From assembly GCA_026874595.1 (NCBI GenBank), contig CM049315.1, positions 69,511,916 to 69,575,915 on the forward strand: a stretch of 64,000 bases of DNA, written 5' to 3'. Positions 36,701 through 47,639 of this stretch are shown piece by piece. A program made the position numbers and the translations under genes. Below the pieces are notes generated by a model that was given only the letters and a program-made list of their open reading frames with translations, searched no databases and had not been told where the DNA came from. Source of the DNA: Sipunculus nudus (lineage: Eukaryota; Annelida; Sipuncula; Golfingiida; Sipunculidae). Within the stretch, counting starts at the first letter, position 1. Every line of letters starts with the position of its first letter.

Positions 36701-36802
36701 AAAAAGTGCAATAGTGAATCTTTTTATGGCCAAACTAAAATCAAATTCTCAGTCTATATAAACATAATCACTGAGAGCCCTTACCATATTCTGGACTTTC
36801 AT
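33761..36802 (-). CDS. PLK4-like: Kinase-less PLK4-like polo-box protein A (402 aa, 7 exons)
   Basis: Coding exons in transcript order: 36,785-36,802, 36,316-36,453, 35,761-36,002, 35,259-35,505, 34,935-35,035, 34,102-34,467 and 33,761-33,857. All borders are GT/AG and phases agree, giving 402 codons without a stop. The product matches the C-terminal part of PLK4. PB1 is about residues 45-130 ([34 protein letters not shown]). PB2 is about 133-248 ([19 protein letters not shown], ending FPAVIGR). A Ser-rich linker follows, then PB3 at about 315-400 ([21 protein letters not shown]). In PLK4 the PB1-PB2 pair binds CEP192/CEP152 (Asterless) and PB3 binds STIL. The kinase domain of normal PLK4 (about 970 aa in human) is absent: the gene starts with a six-codon ATG exon (MKVQNM). 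Likely a centriole-related adaptor or competitor; the function is inference. Additional upstream exons are not strictly excluded. Confidence 0.88.
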
Positions 36803-36919
36803 TCTTTTTCCCTGATGATAGAAGTCCCTTGAGGTATTAAGATAAGACCTTAATATAAAATGACCTTGTAACGGCTGTAGCAGAATAATCGAGAACAACT
36901 GATGGACTGTGAGGAAACT

Positions 36920-36940
36920 TGAGTTATTATATAAGTTAAA
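36920..36940 (-). promoter_or_regulatory. TATA-like box of polo-box gene A
   Basis: On the minus strand CTTATATAATAACTC lies about 120 bp upstream of the ATG at 36,802, and a possible initiator (CTCACAGTCC) follows at about 36,905-36,914. The surrounding 36,880-37,050 aligns by eye with 41,095-41,250 upstream of copy C, so the promoter was duplicated with the gene. Confidence 0.5.
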
Positions 36941-38068
36941 GTTAATAAACGTGTTTCACCTCGTGTTTTACCCTGACCCGCCCGTTCTTGTTTGATTATA
37001 ATCAGGTCAAGTGATCACCTGACTCGGCGAGGAGTGACTGGTCGAGTATTATTTAATTAATATTAATCAATGCAGACTCGTATAGGGCGAGTAAGGGCGT
37101 AGGAACCAACCTGAAAGTAATTAGTGGGATTAAAAATGTGATATATTTAATGAAGTCACAAGATGATGACGATGATGGTCATGATAATAATGATAAAGTA
37201 CATATTATTTAATATTTGTTAAATAATATTTCATTGCAAAAAGCTACAAAAAAGTTTTAGGAAATAGGACAAGGTGCTGCATTAATTTCTGCAATGAATT
37301 TTTTTAATTACCATTGATTCTTTCTTCTCCGTCTTCTTCTTTATATTATTATTATTATTTTTCTTTCCTGTGCCTCGGGAATGTTCTTCCTTCGCTATGT
37401 GGGCCGGTGAACTACCGTCTGGTCAACCACCGGAACTCGGTGAGGTTGTTTGCACCTATTGAACTCTGATGAGTTGTCACGCTCTGGGGGCGCCCCCTGT
37501 CCGCATAAACCGAGAAACTTGTTTATACATCATTGTCAGGAACATCATGGGCGAAGATATACTTTATTGTTCTAAATCCCCTCATGAGGCGTGGATACCT
37601 GATTAAACAACGGGACAGTCTCGGTCGGGTTGCTGTCAACTTCACAATTACAAACCGTTATATACATATTGGTATATGATCAACATTTTTAGCTACTATC
37701 GGCCTCGTCACCAAGCGGAGTTCAACCAAGAAGGCCACCTAGATCATGTGACATAAGCATGTTTGACCCAGCTTACATTGTGCCAGACAATCAGTCAGAC
37801 AGAAAGACAGACAGACAGAACGGACCGTATCAATGTATGCAGCAGTTTGTTTCAGGTGTTTGTGGTAACATTAATTGATCGTTACAGGTGTCTTCATTCT
37901 GCGCTAGATTATATTATGATATCTTGGTACACCTCATGAGCTGTAGGATGATTCGTTGATTTTAAACATTGGTGGCACTGTTTATTGAAGAGAATGGACA
38001 ATAAGAATAATACGTGATTATATTATATTTTATTAAAGGGACAAAGGGTAATTCCCTCCGTCAGGATG
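36941..38068. other. Intergenic, no gene seen
   Basis: AT-rich unique sequence with a duplicated-promoter flank up to about 37,060. It has a small ATTATT microsatellite at 37,341-37,358 and an ACAGACAG tract at 37,797-37,820. No domains were recognised in any frame. Confidence 0.5.
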
Positions 38069-38340
38069 ATATGCGTTCATTCCCGTTAGTGTGTGTGTGT
38101 GTGACGGTTCACAACATAACTCACGTAATCCCATTAAAATTTCAGGGCACCTCGCGGACAGGCCAGTGATGAATCGATTACGTTCTTGTGTTGGTACGAC
38201 TTAAAATCCTGATCCAGAAAGGACTTCCAGGAATATTCACAAATGTGTAGTCACCAATGCACGATTGAACATGGAAATATGGACAGAATAAGGGAATGCA
38301 AACACTTGCTGGAGAAATTGTGCACCAACGAACCTGGGAA
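38069..38340 (+). repeat. Dispersed repeat R1, core, copy 2 (diverged)
   Basis: It contains ATATGCGTTCATTCCCGTTA, ACAACATAACTCACGTAAT, CAGGGCACCTCGCGGACAGG and GAATATTCACAAATGTGTAG, in the same order as 890-1,110 and 52,210-52,420, with more substitutions and gaps. Confidence 0.65.
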
Positions 38341-39360
38341 TGTGGGGTCAATTAGTGAATGAGAACACTGATTGTGGAGTACCTCTTATTGAGATTGTAT
38401 ACATGCGGAGGCCTGCATACCTGAAAATGTATTTTTGGTGTTGTAAAGTGTTAACCTGTTTAAATATGTCAAGACCGCAAGGTTGTGGGTTCGCGTCCCG
38501 TTCTGACGACATTCAGCGTTTACTAAAGGGACAACTCTCTCCAACAAAGAGTGAATTGGAACTGATCATGGGCGGCAGGCAAATGTAGAACGAATAAAAA
38601 TATTACTTTGATGATTTTCTGTTTCGATGATATTCAATTGATATATTTGGTTGGGTTCAATAAATGAAGGCATGAAATCCCAAGGTACACATATGAGGTG
38701 TTATCGCAAATGACTACTACGTGAATTTAATCGATTTTAATTTAATCGAATTTAATTTAAATCGATTTAAATTTATTATAATCGAATTTAATTTAATCGA
38801 ATTTGATCTAATTGAGGAATAAATAAGTTTTGTAATAATATTTAAAAAAACAACATGTACATGTAGTGAACGCAATCATCATTTTTTCCTGATCGTTTGT
38901 GGTTACTAGTTTTTCAGCTCATTGGTCAGTTTATTTATGGATATTCTGTTAACCTTTCCAAGATGACCAACCGTCACGGACAATATCTGCAAAATCATCA
39001 GAGGATTAAACACACAGACGCCACCTGTTGTGATTGATGTTAAATACTGGCACCGGTAAGGTCAATGGAGTATCAGTGTAATGGGGGGGGGGGGGGGGGA
39101 GTACTTGTTCGCAAGGAGCCAACAACACTCTGACACAGTAGGTGTGAGATGTTTATATTCATCACAACTGGTGGCGCTGTCACCTGTGTTTTACAGAATG
39201 CAGAGTACTTCATTGTTTTACTTTTGGAATCAAAATAGCTGTAACAATGCCTCTTGACAACTAAACATGATCTTTTTTTTATTTTTACTTAAGATGTGGT
39301 CTTTATTCCTTCGACATTGGTCAGTTCCCTTTCTTGTACAATTTCAGACCTGTTTGAAAA

Positions 39361-39421
<61 letters not shown>

Positions 39422-40020
39422 GTATATGGAAGGCAAAATGATATCTTACTCATTTATTTGATTTGTAAATAAAGATTTTTATTTGTTTATATTTTAAATA
39501 AACAACAGTATATGCTTTTCCCGTGTGCGTGCACATCCTTATCGAACACCACACGGACTGAGTCTTGCCGTCTGAAATTTCACACATTTGATATGATCAT
39601 TTCAGGAGGCTTATCCAGTCTGCGTTTATGCAATGATCATACAGTGTAAATAAACATTTGTTCAGCCTTGCATTCTATTAGGACCAGTCCCTGTATCGGT
39701 CACACTGAGGCTATTTTCTGCCTTCTTTACCAAAAGCGCCTTGGGACGTCCAACTAAACCCAAGACATGGTCAGCCTTGTGGAGAACTGGAGATATTTTC
39801 TCTACTCTTTGACCCAGCAGACCACGTACTGACGCAGCTAAATTACGATGGACCGGTGGCTCCGCCTGTGGTCGCCTTATGCATAATGGCCGCCTGTAGC
39901 TTCCGTCAGCTCATCGTCAGACCATAGGCTGCACTGACTGACCTGCCAATACGTCACGGTCGGTCGTGGTGAACAAATTGACTTGAAACAATGCCTTGTG
40001 GACTTTTTTCCGCGCCTTGT
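38341..40020. other. Intergenic with low-complexity tracts
   Basis: AATCGAATTTAATTT-type tandem sequence at 38,722-38,815, a G-run at 39,084-39,099, and (CT)n at 39,364-39,416. 39,660-40,020 is somewhat GC-richer and may be the 3' flank of copy C, mirroring the region after gene A. No gene is recognised; an 82-codon plus-strand frame at 38,340-38,588 has no support. Confidence 0.5.
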
Positions 40021-40984
40021 TTAAGACGTCTGTGCTGTCCTCAGCTTGTGAAGCACTGCGGGTAAAGTTTCCATCTTCTATCTCACCCTCAGCGGGATAC
40101 AATCATTTTCATTAAAACTGAAACAGATAAAAAAAGAAAATAAGCTGCATGTCAGTTTTCAATATATGGTGAACAAATAATCAGTTATAAATACTGAGAT
40201 AGAGTATTGACGCAATGATTCTTATCAATCTGTTTTATTCTATTATACTCTCAATTACCTTTAGTTTTTTTCCAATTCGAACAAAATCTGTATCTACCTA
40301 TATTTTACAAATGTTATATCGATAAAAAAGTTGATCGAGCTCAAATTTGACAATTTTTTAGGCTCCCGTAATGTGTCAGATATAGGCTTTGAAATTCTAC
40401 AGCTACATTTAAAATGCAATGAAAAGAAGAACTTACCACAAGACTGCAAATTTTTCTGCCGAAAAGGCTTCAGGCGAAAAGACGTGAGAGGAGGAGTCGG
40501 GCATTTGTCAACATGACCATATGTGACGTCATTCAATGAGGACGACCACCCTTCTCCCTGGCTGTAACTGGTCACCTGAATAAAATATGAAAAGAAAATT
40601 GAGATGTATGATATTATGGAATAATTCAGATGTCACGTTTTTAAATAGTGTTTAAAATAATTATATCATAAGATAACCCTACATTTTCATTTAAAACAGG
40701 CTGCGGGATGATATCAAAACAGCGGAATCTTTTTCCATGTAAATGAGAAACTGAAAATCTCCTCTTCGATTAATTTATTTAAATTTATATATACTGCATT
40801 AATTATATATTTATTTTAAAATACTTAACATGATCAATATCTGAATGCTTTTAATAATTTAATAATCTTATCGCTTTGCTCCGTAAATTAGGTTTTAAGG
40901 AATTAATTGTGTTCTGAATTAACTTATAAAGCTCATTTTGTTTTGTAAAAAAGTCAACACTTCAACCATATTTTGAACTCCCAT
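40021..40984 (-). pseudogene. PLK4-like polo-box copy C, internally deleted remnant
   Basis: Three exons of the A/B gene survive, in the same order and strand. The ATG exon (40,967-40,984; MGVQNM) has a mutated donor (GTTGAA). The second exon (40,437-40,575) ends SFRLKPFRQKNLQSC and is 139 bp against 138 bp in gene A, so it is frameshifted. The last exon (40,021-40,117) is 97 bp as in A and B, with VLHKLR but an in-frame TAG at 40,078-40,080. The four exons encoding most of PB1, all of PB2 and the core of PB3 are missing; only 319 bp separates the last two surviving exons. It is closest to gene A in wording. Non-functional. Confidence 0.88.
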
Positions 40985-41300
40985 TTTTGTGTGTTGTTTC
41001 TATACCAAATGATTCTGTTACAGCTACAGATTGCGATCAAGTTATATATAATTACAACGACTGAGGCGGGTAGTTATATCCTTAACTGAGCTCTCGTCCA
41101 GAACATCTGATGGATTCTGAGGACCGTTCTTTTTATTCACATTAAAGTTAAGCAACATGTTTGACCTCGAACGCCCCGACCCGTTTGATCTTGTTTCGTC
41201 AATCACGTGACCTCTAGGGTTGATCAGTCGGGTGTATCGTTGTAGAGTAACAGTAGTTAACAGTAATCAGATCAATCGCGGCGAGCGGGCAAAGACGGAA
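40985..41300 (-). other. Former promoter flank of copy C
   Basis: The minus-strand sequence upstream of the copy C ATG aligns by eye with the gene A promoter (GATGGATTCTGAGGA beside GATGGACTGTGAGGA, then CATTAAAGTTAA beside AGTTAAAGTTAA). The TATA box of A is degenerate here. A CACGTG E-box lies at about 41,202. Confidence 0.5.
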
Positions 41301-42529
41301 AATTCATCCTGGCCGTAATTAGTGCACATGATAAAAAAAATTTCTTAAACGACAGTGGTGATGATATCACTGTTTTACTCATTACTTTTTGTTTTCTAAG
41401 TCTTTATCCTCAATTTACTTATCAGAAATACGACGACTGGAGTAATGAAAAGTGTAATGCCAGGACGGCTATGTAATGAAAATGTTAATGATAAAACGGC
41501 TAGAGTAACAGATCAGAACCTTGAGAACAATACATGAATGTTTTAAAATTTAATTTAAAGAAACAAGAGATCAGTAAATATTAATAGATACGTTTTTATG
41601 GTATCATTATATTCATATAATTTTTTTTGTATTATTTTGAATATATAAACAAGCTTATGTAATTTAAAGAGCTCAAAGATTAATTAATATGAATACTACT
41701 TGTCAAGTTTTACCAGTCTTTGTTCTTTCTGATATGTGAGCAGCAGTTCTCTCACGCGTCAGATGACCAATCATCCATACATACATGAGACAGTTGCCTG
41801 GTGAAGTCATGCAGGGGTGACGTGTTTGTGTGTCTGTGGTACCTACCCACGCTTTTCTATGAAATTTGATACAAATATCGGCAGTGTAAACATTCAGAAG
41901 TGTTTAGATTTTAGAAAAACTCCTTATATAAATTAAACATTTTCCTAATGTATATCTTCATGTATGGTCTAAAGTATATTGTCACGGAACCCCTCTGTGG
42001 ACACGCTGTGCGTTTTCGCCTTGAATTGCCGGGAACGTTGCCAGGAATATCCTTCTGGGGGTCCACTTCCATATTTTTCTATAAATCATGAGAAATTAAA
42101 CATTTGCACCAGAAGGGGCTATTGCAACGCCATTTATCATAGACTACGCGCACCATGTGTCATACAGGAGTACTCGATCAATGGAAAACCTGGATATCGA
42201 AAGTCAGATGTCGGGATAACGGTAAGCGCTAGTTTGTTTATCTTTCTTGTCAATCAGATTGTTGCACTGGAGGGGTTTCACACTCAAAAGCCACAACCTT
42301 ACCCATTTAAAATATGAGCTGCTACCAAATCTTCGGTCCAGTACCACGGAATCACAACGGCAGATAACACTGAGGTCACATTCATGAGTAACACAGGCTT
42401 TAATATATCAATATTCAACGTATATGAATGATTCCACTCTTAAACATTCACAGCTTGTATGTTTCCACAAATAAATTAGAATTAATTGCTATACCACTTA
42501 GTGGCATTCACGGCAGTCATGCAGGGTTT
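41301..42529. other. Intergenic, no gene seen
   Basis: AT-rich sequence without recognisable domains. The 112-codon stretch at 41,979-42,317 lacks an ATG start and has no homologue I recognise. Confidence 0.5.
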
Positions 42530-42892
42530 TGGTAAAAACTATAAGCTACAAAGTGCATCTTGTCGTTTCGTTTAACCATGTTTTATTTGATCCTTGGGTT
42601 TAGCTGCATCTTTGTATTTGTTGACAGCTGAGTTTGTGCACCGGCCAGGGTCATTGTGTAGTGTGACAATAGGGGTATTCAATAAGTGTGCTCTAGGTCA
42701 AGTTATACAATGGTAATTGTGTATTGTTCCCAGTTTATTTAGTGTTTAGTGTCCTCATGTATATAGATGAGCCTTAGTAGCAAAACGGGTCCAAGGCCTT
42801 GTATGTGGCTTATGAACATGGGGAGCCTTCAGGGTAGAAGGGTATTTAAAAGGGTCGCATACACAGATTGGGGATTCAGACTTCAGTGTCCA

Positions 42893-43280
42893 GAAGCCAG
42901 CCTGCCGCAAATTTGTGGATCAGTGCCGCCAATCGGGACCAGTGCCGCCACTTATTGTCCAGTGCCGCCAGTAAGGGTCTGGTGCCGCAAGTCGGGTCCA
43001 GTTCCGCAGGTCGTATCAGGTACCGCAAGTCGGGTTGGGGTCCAGTGCCGCCAGTTGGGGGTCCAGTTCCGCCAGTTGGGGTCAAGTGCCGCCAGTCGGG
43101 GTCACGTGCCGCCAGTTGGGGTTACGTGCCGCCAGTAAGGGCCCAGTCCTGTCGGTCAGGGTCCAGTACAGCCAGACAGGGTCCAATCCCGCCGATCGGG
43201 GTCACGTGCCAACAGTCGGGGTCCAATCCCGCCAGTTGGGGTCCAGTGCCGCCAGTCAGGGTCAAGTACCGCCATAACTT
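42893..43280. repeat. 20-bp GC-rich minisatellite
   Basis: About 19 units of GTCCAGTGCCGCCAGTCGGG with variants. The frames across it are open on both strands only because of the composition. The corresponding tract in R3 copy 1 (22,735-22,850) has about five degenerate units. Confidence 0.9.
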
Positions 43281-43289
43281 TGTCAATAT

Positions 43290-44350
43290 AAGTCCTTTCT
43301 TCACAAATTTAGGCTCAATTTCTTTCTATAGATCTTCTCCATAAACTGGTCTATTCGAATGGTCTAAATCTGGTGTCACTTTGTCAGTATGCCTGTCTGT
43401 TTGCCAGTGATCTTCATTTTTGCACCTGTGATGGTTCTTGCAACTTAGAACTAGAAGTCTACAAGCCGCAGTTTTGCAGGAATCCCTTTGAAACTGGTAA
43501 ATCTTATGTCTCACAGTAATATCTCAAAAGCGATTTTTTTCATTTGCGGAAAAGGCCATTAGGGGGCGCTGTAGTCGAAACACTAGAACATATATATTTT
43601 TGGCCATATCTCCAAAACTATAAACCATACCTGCATATAAACTATATATCATTTTGTTTCTCTTTACCTTCTGCATCAGTTTGGCAACTCATCTGTAAGC
43701 TCAGGTGTCTCATTTTGTCAGAATGTCTGTCTGTGTGTGAGTAGTCTCCAATTTTGCCTGCTTGCTTGTTCTTGCATTATATAATTAGCATTCTACAGGC
43801 CAAAGTTTTACATGAATCCTTTTTAAACTTGTACATCTTTTGTCCTTAGCAAAAATCTCAATAGTGATTTTAGATTTTCGTAATATAGCCGCTAGGAGGC
43901 GCTCCACTTGAAACACTACAACATTTTTTTTTGCAATATCTCCAAAATTATTTACCTTACCCACATAAATTATAGCTCATTTTGTTCCTCTTAAATTTCT
44001 CCAAAAGCTTATCTAATATCTAATCATCTGAAATCTCAAATGTGTCACTTTGTCAGTATGTCTGTCTTTTTATCAGTTGTCCTCGATCTCGCCTTCTTGC
44101 TTGTTTTTGTATTAAATTTAGCATTCTTAAAGCATTTATTTCCTACTTCATTGTACGTGGAATCTTTTATATGCGTACTTTTCAAAATCAGCTATTCCTT
44201 TTAAGAGCCCCATTATCTGGCAGATGCTCGATAATGATAATATTTCCCCGTCGGTCCGTTCATCCGACCGTGTCATCTTATACAAAAACTGTTCCACCAA
44301 CAGACAGAAACTTCACAGAGGATTGGCATCCCGTGAGAGGGTTTTCATTA
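43290..44350. repeat. ~335-bp tandem repeat, three units
   Basis: GTCACTTTGTCAGTATGCCT at 43,374, GTCTCATTTTGTCAGAATGT at 43,708 and GTGTCACTTTGTCAGTATGT at 44,042 start equivalent stretches. Each first two units then pass through AATATCTCAAAAG-type text, a GGCCATTAGGGGGCGCTGTA or GCCGCTAGGAGGCGCTCCAC motif, and ATATCTCCAAAA. The third unit is partial. It is absent from R3 copy 1. Confidence 0.75.
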
Positions 44351-44575
44351 GGAAACTAAAGACCAAACAAGTCTAATATGTGAAAAAGGTAACCATTCCA
44401 GAATTCTTTTCGTTGAATTTTATTATTTTTGTAGCATTTACCCTGAACCTTGTTTTTATTAACATGAAATAGGGCTTCACATTCCGCTTTTGATGTAGGA
44501 CACTCCAAGTCCATTCACATTTTTTTTTCAAGGGATCGGAATTGAAATAAAATATCCGTCTTATCTGTCCGTCAG

Positions 44576-44579
<4 letters not shown>

Positions 44580-44622
<43 letters not shown>
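44580..44622. repeat. (CT)n microsatellite
   Basis: An uninterrupted CT dinucleotide run. The equivalent place in R3 copy 1 (about 23,024-23,065) is a mixed TCTG/CT tract. Confidence 0.9.
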
Positions 44623-44624
<2 letters not shown>

Positions 44625-45599
44625 GTAATACAATATTATCTTTGAGTTTATTATAAATACTTTAAAAGTGAACAACATGCATGTTTGCAATACGTTTTAT
44701 AAGCATTGTATGTTTTTGCCCTGCATAATTGAAAATAGATAAAAAAAAAAATAAATAAATAAATGTTGAAAGCTAAATAATTGGAAAACCATAAATGATA
44801 GAATACCATTCATTTTACCGTCTGTTTAGAAGTGTATAAAGTAATATTTGTAAACCAGTCAAACTGTTTTTTTTTCTTAAAGAACAAACGACCCATACAT
44901 GAAACTCGTTCTTTTTTCAGTTTTCCATTTTCATAAATACAGAGCATAACAACAGACACCGGGCCATCTATGCCATCTTGGTGTTGTATGTACATATGGT
45001 ATCCCATAACAGCAGCTCAGCTCAGTTTTTATCAAAGGTGGATCCATGTTGTGTTTTCAACTACAGTCTTCCTTCATTTACTTCAGAGAAGATTACTAAG
45101 CCCCTGAGTCTCGCTGTTTGAGTTCTAAAGAAGACAGAATCTGTCTAGTGAAGCAGTCTGTGTGGTTCCTCTTTAAATCTAAATCCTACTATAATTTACG
45201 GATGAGGGCGCGATCATCCCCGGAGCGTTCCTCCGGCTTCTACTTCGATGATACGGATCTAACGGTCACCAGACTTTCTCCGCTGATATAGATCCCGTCT
45301 TGAGACTGTCCTCAGAGTACATTTCCGTACCCTTATAATAGCTCGAAACCACTCATTGTAGCTGTCGCTTTGGGCAAGGATGTTATAATTCATATGTCGG
45401 AGAGGTACACATTGTACAGAACATTACCTAAGTAAGCGGCTCACTCCACTTGCCTCTCTGTTTTCGAAATACAGCCTTCTTTGGAACATGAGAAGTTCAT
45501 GGTGCCCCAAGGGTCTGAATTCTTTGGTCATCTGTTCAGAACTAAGCCCACTCCTGTAGGCTTCTTTGTTTCATATACCCCGGTTTTGTATATTCTGGT

Positions 45600-47570
45600 T
45601 CAAGGCTTGAGCGATGCTTCAAGTTTGTCAACGACCTCTTGCGCCGCATCAAGTTTGTCTTGGACGTCCGAGGGAATTAGGTCTTCCTCTGTGTAACTGA
45701 AACGAAAACAAGCAATCATCGTCATTAATCTAACGGCGCTGTCACCGAAAGAAAGGGCAGAGGCATCATCACCTTGTAAATAATCAATATTGAACGCTAT
45801 ATCAGCAATAGTCTGTTGAATGTTATTACATATAATGTTCGTGTTCAGTATAAATGAACCTTGTATCAGGAAGTCGTGTTTATTCGATATATGAAATTTT
45901 GTTTTATTAACCGATCTCACGATAAAATCATGTTATCAGCCGGATACCGGTACATTGCTCTAGATGCCGAAATATATTACGGTCTATTTATTACGAGTTA
46001 TGTCGGCCCTGTGCCTCCGTATCAGCCCGTTAGAATGCACTGTTTTTGTATTTTCTCGCAGTAATCTTGTGTAACATAATTGTCGATAAAGCTCTTTTTA
46101 CCATTACTTGGTAGTTTGATTAAAAAAAGAATATGAACCTTTTTGATAAAGTCAGGTAACCATATCGGATCTAGGCACTGTTCATTTCGTACCGACCCTC
46201 AGGCCAATAGAAAGTAAAGGCAAATAACATATATTTCATTTAATCTTTTATACTCAGAGTCCTGTTTAACATGGCAATGCAATATTAGCTTTATTTGTAG
46301 GCCTTCACGTACCTGGCGCGGAATCCTTTAGGACACTTGTATTTGATGACCTTGGGATCTGGTAGGACAGACAGTTCTGAGCCGTCATTGAACTGGATCA
46401 CTACTTCCTTGTTGGACCACTTAGTTCCCCATCCAATGCCAGAGACGAATATTTTACACAAGATTATTGGCACCGCGGCGCGTCTTGCGTTGAAGCGTGG
46501 AGAAGCAGACGTTGTTGAAGCTGGTGGCGTCCCCTGGTTTGGCGTTAAGGAAGCAGACGCCGCTTCCGGTGCAGAAGACGATTGTTTGGTTGTTGGCTTC
46601 ACCTGGGATTGCACTGTGCGGTCATCTGGCTCAGGCGCGGTCATCTCTCTCAGGACAGACGAAAGCGACGAACAGTCAACTGGCGTGCTACTTCTCGGAG
46701 AAGGTAATTGTGACAAAGAATGTGGCCCTAGATATCCACGCGAAGTATCGCTGCTGGTTTGGTAAAGCATGGCGGCCTCGGTGTTGTTATTATTTCGTGG
46801 TGAAGGCGCTGGACTGGACGATTCCTCTTTGACCGGTGACAGTTTCCCTTTTGAATGACTGATGTGATCACTGCCAGGACGCCTAAATTTTAAGGAAAAT
46901 AATTAATAAATACCTAATTGTGAATGTTTTACTAAAAGTACACCGATCAAGAACGTCTTTATTGGAAGAATGAAAAGGGCGAGCCTGAAAAAATATTACA
47001 TATATACATGTATATATAACTCCGCAGAAAAACAACACTGTAAATTTACAACAGTCTGTTTCACGGGATGCGACCCGATCATCAGGTGAATGTGGTTAGA
47101 ATGAAGCTAACGGCTGGGTTTGAAAAGCCGAGACTTTACAAGATTACGAGATTATGCTTTGTACGATTCGGGGGGGGGGGATGTGAAAGACTGACACTGA
47201 TCCTATTGTCTTTGGGGCACAATAGGATTGGTCGGGGTACACGTGCGATACTGGAACATAACAGGGCAAAGAGGTTTGTTGTTGTTTATGTTTAAATATA
47301 AAAATATATAAAAGATATGTTACCAGGATGCTCAATTAGCATAGTAAACTGATTTGCAATAGGGTCCTGGAAGCAGTTAACATATCAGTAGTATACACAT
47401 GATATAAATACACGATATACTATGAAAATACACAATATATAATATATAAGGCAAATATACAATATAAAGGCCAAATATACTATACTATACTCATACCAAG
47501 TGGACTCCACTCGATAAACTCACCATAGGGTATTGGAGGGTAATTTACAACGGAGGGTAACTCTGCCTTC

Positions 47571-47639
<69 letters not shown>

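Larger units (their letters stand above)
42530..45510. repeat. Repeat R3, copy 2 (uninterrupted by the LTR element)
   Basis: Colinear with 22,350-23,480 plus 31,820-32,110. It includes the empty target site CGTTCCTCCGGCTTC at 45,226-45,240, where the LTR element sits in copy 1. Compared with copy 1 it has an expanded 20-bp minisatellite and an extra tandem block at 43,290-44,350. It lies 90 bp downstream of the stop of polo-box gene B, as R3 copy 1 lies downstream of gene A. Confidence 0.8.

Noticed and set aside
41979..42317. 112-codon frame
   Set aside because: Begins at TTG rather than ATG, and has no recognised domain or splice support.
42767..43344. Overlapping 80-158 codon frames rich in Pro, Val, Ser and Gln
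   Set aside because: Low-complexity translation of the 20-bp minisatellite; open in several frames on both strands.
46337..46832. Plus-strand frames of 111-142 codons
   Set aside because: Antisense shadow of exon 6 of polo-box gene B, whose minus-strand product has clear PB3 motifs.
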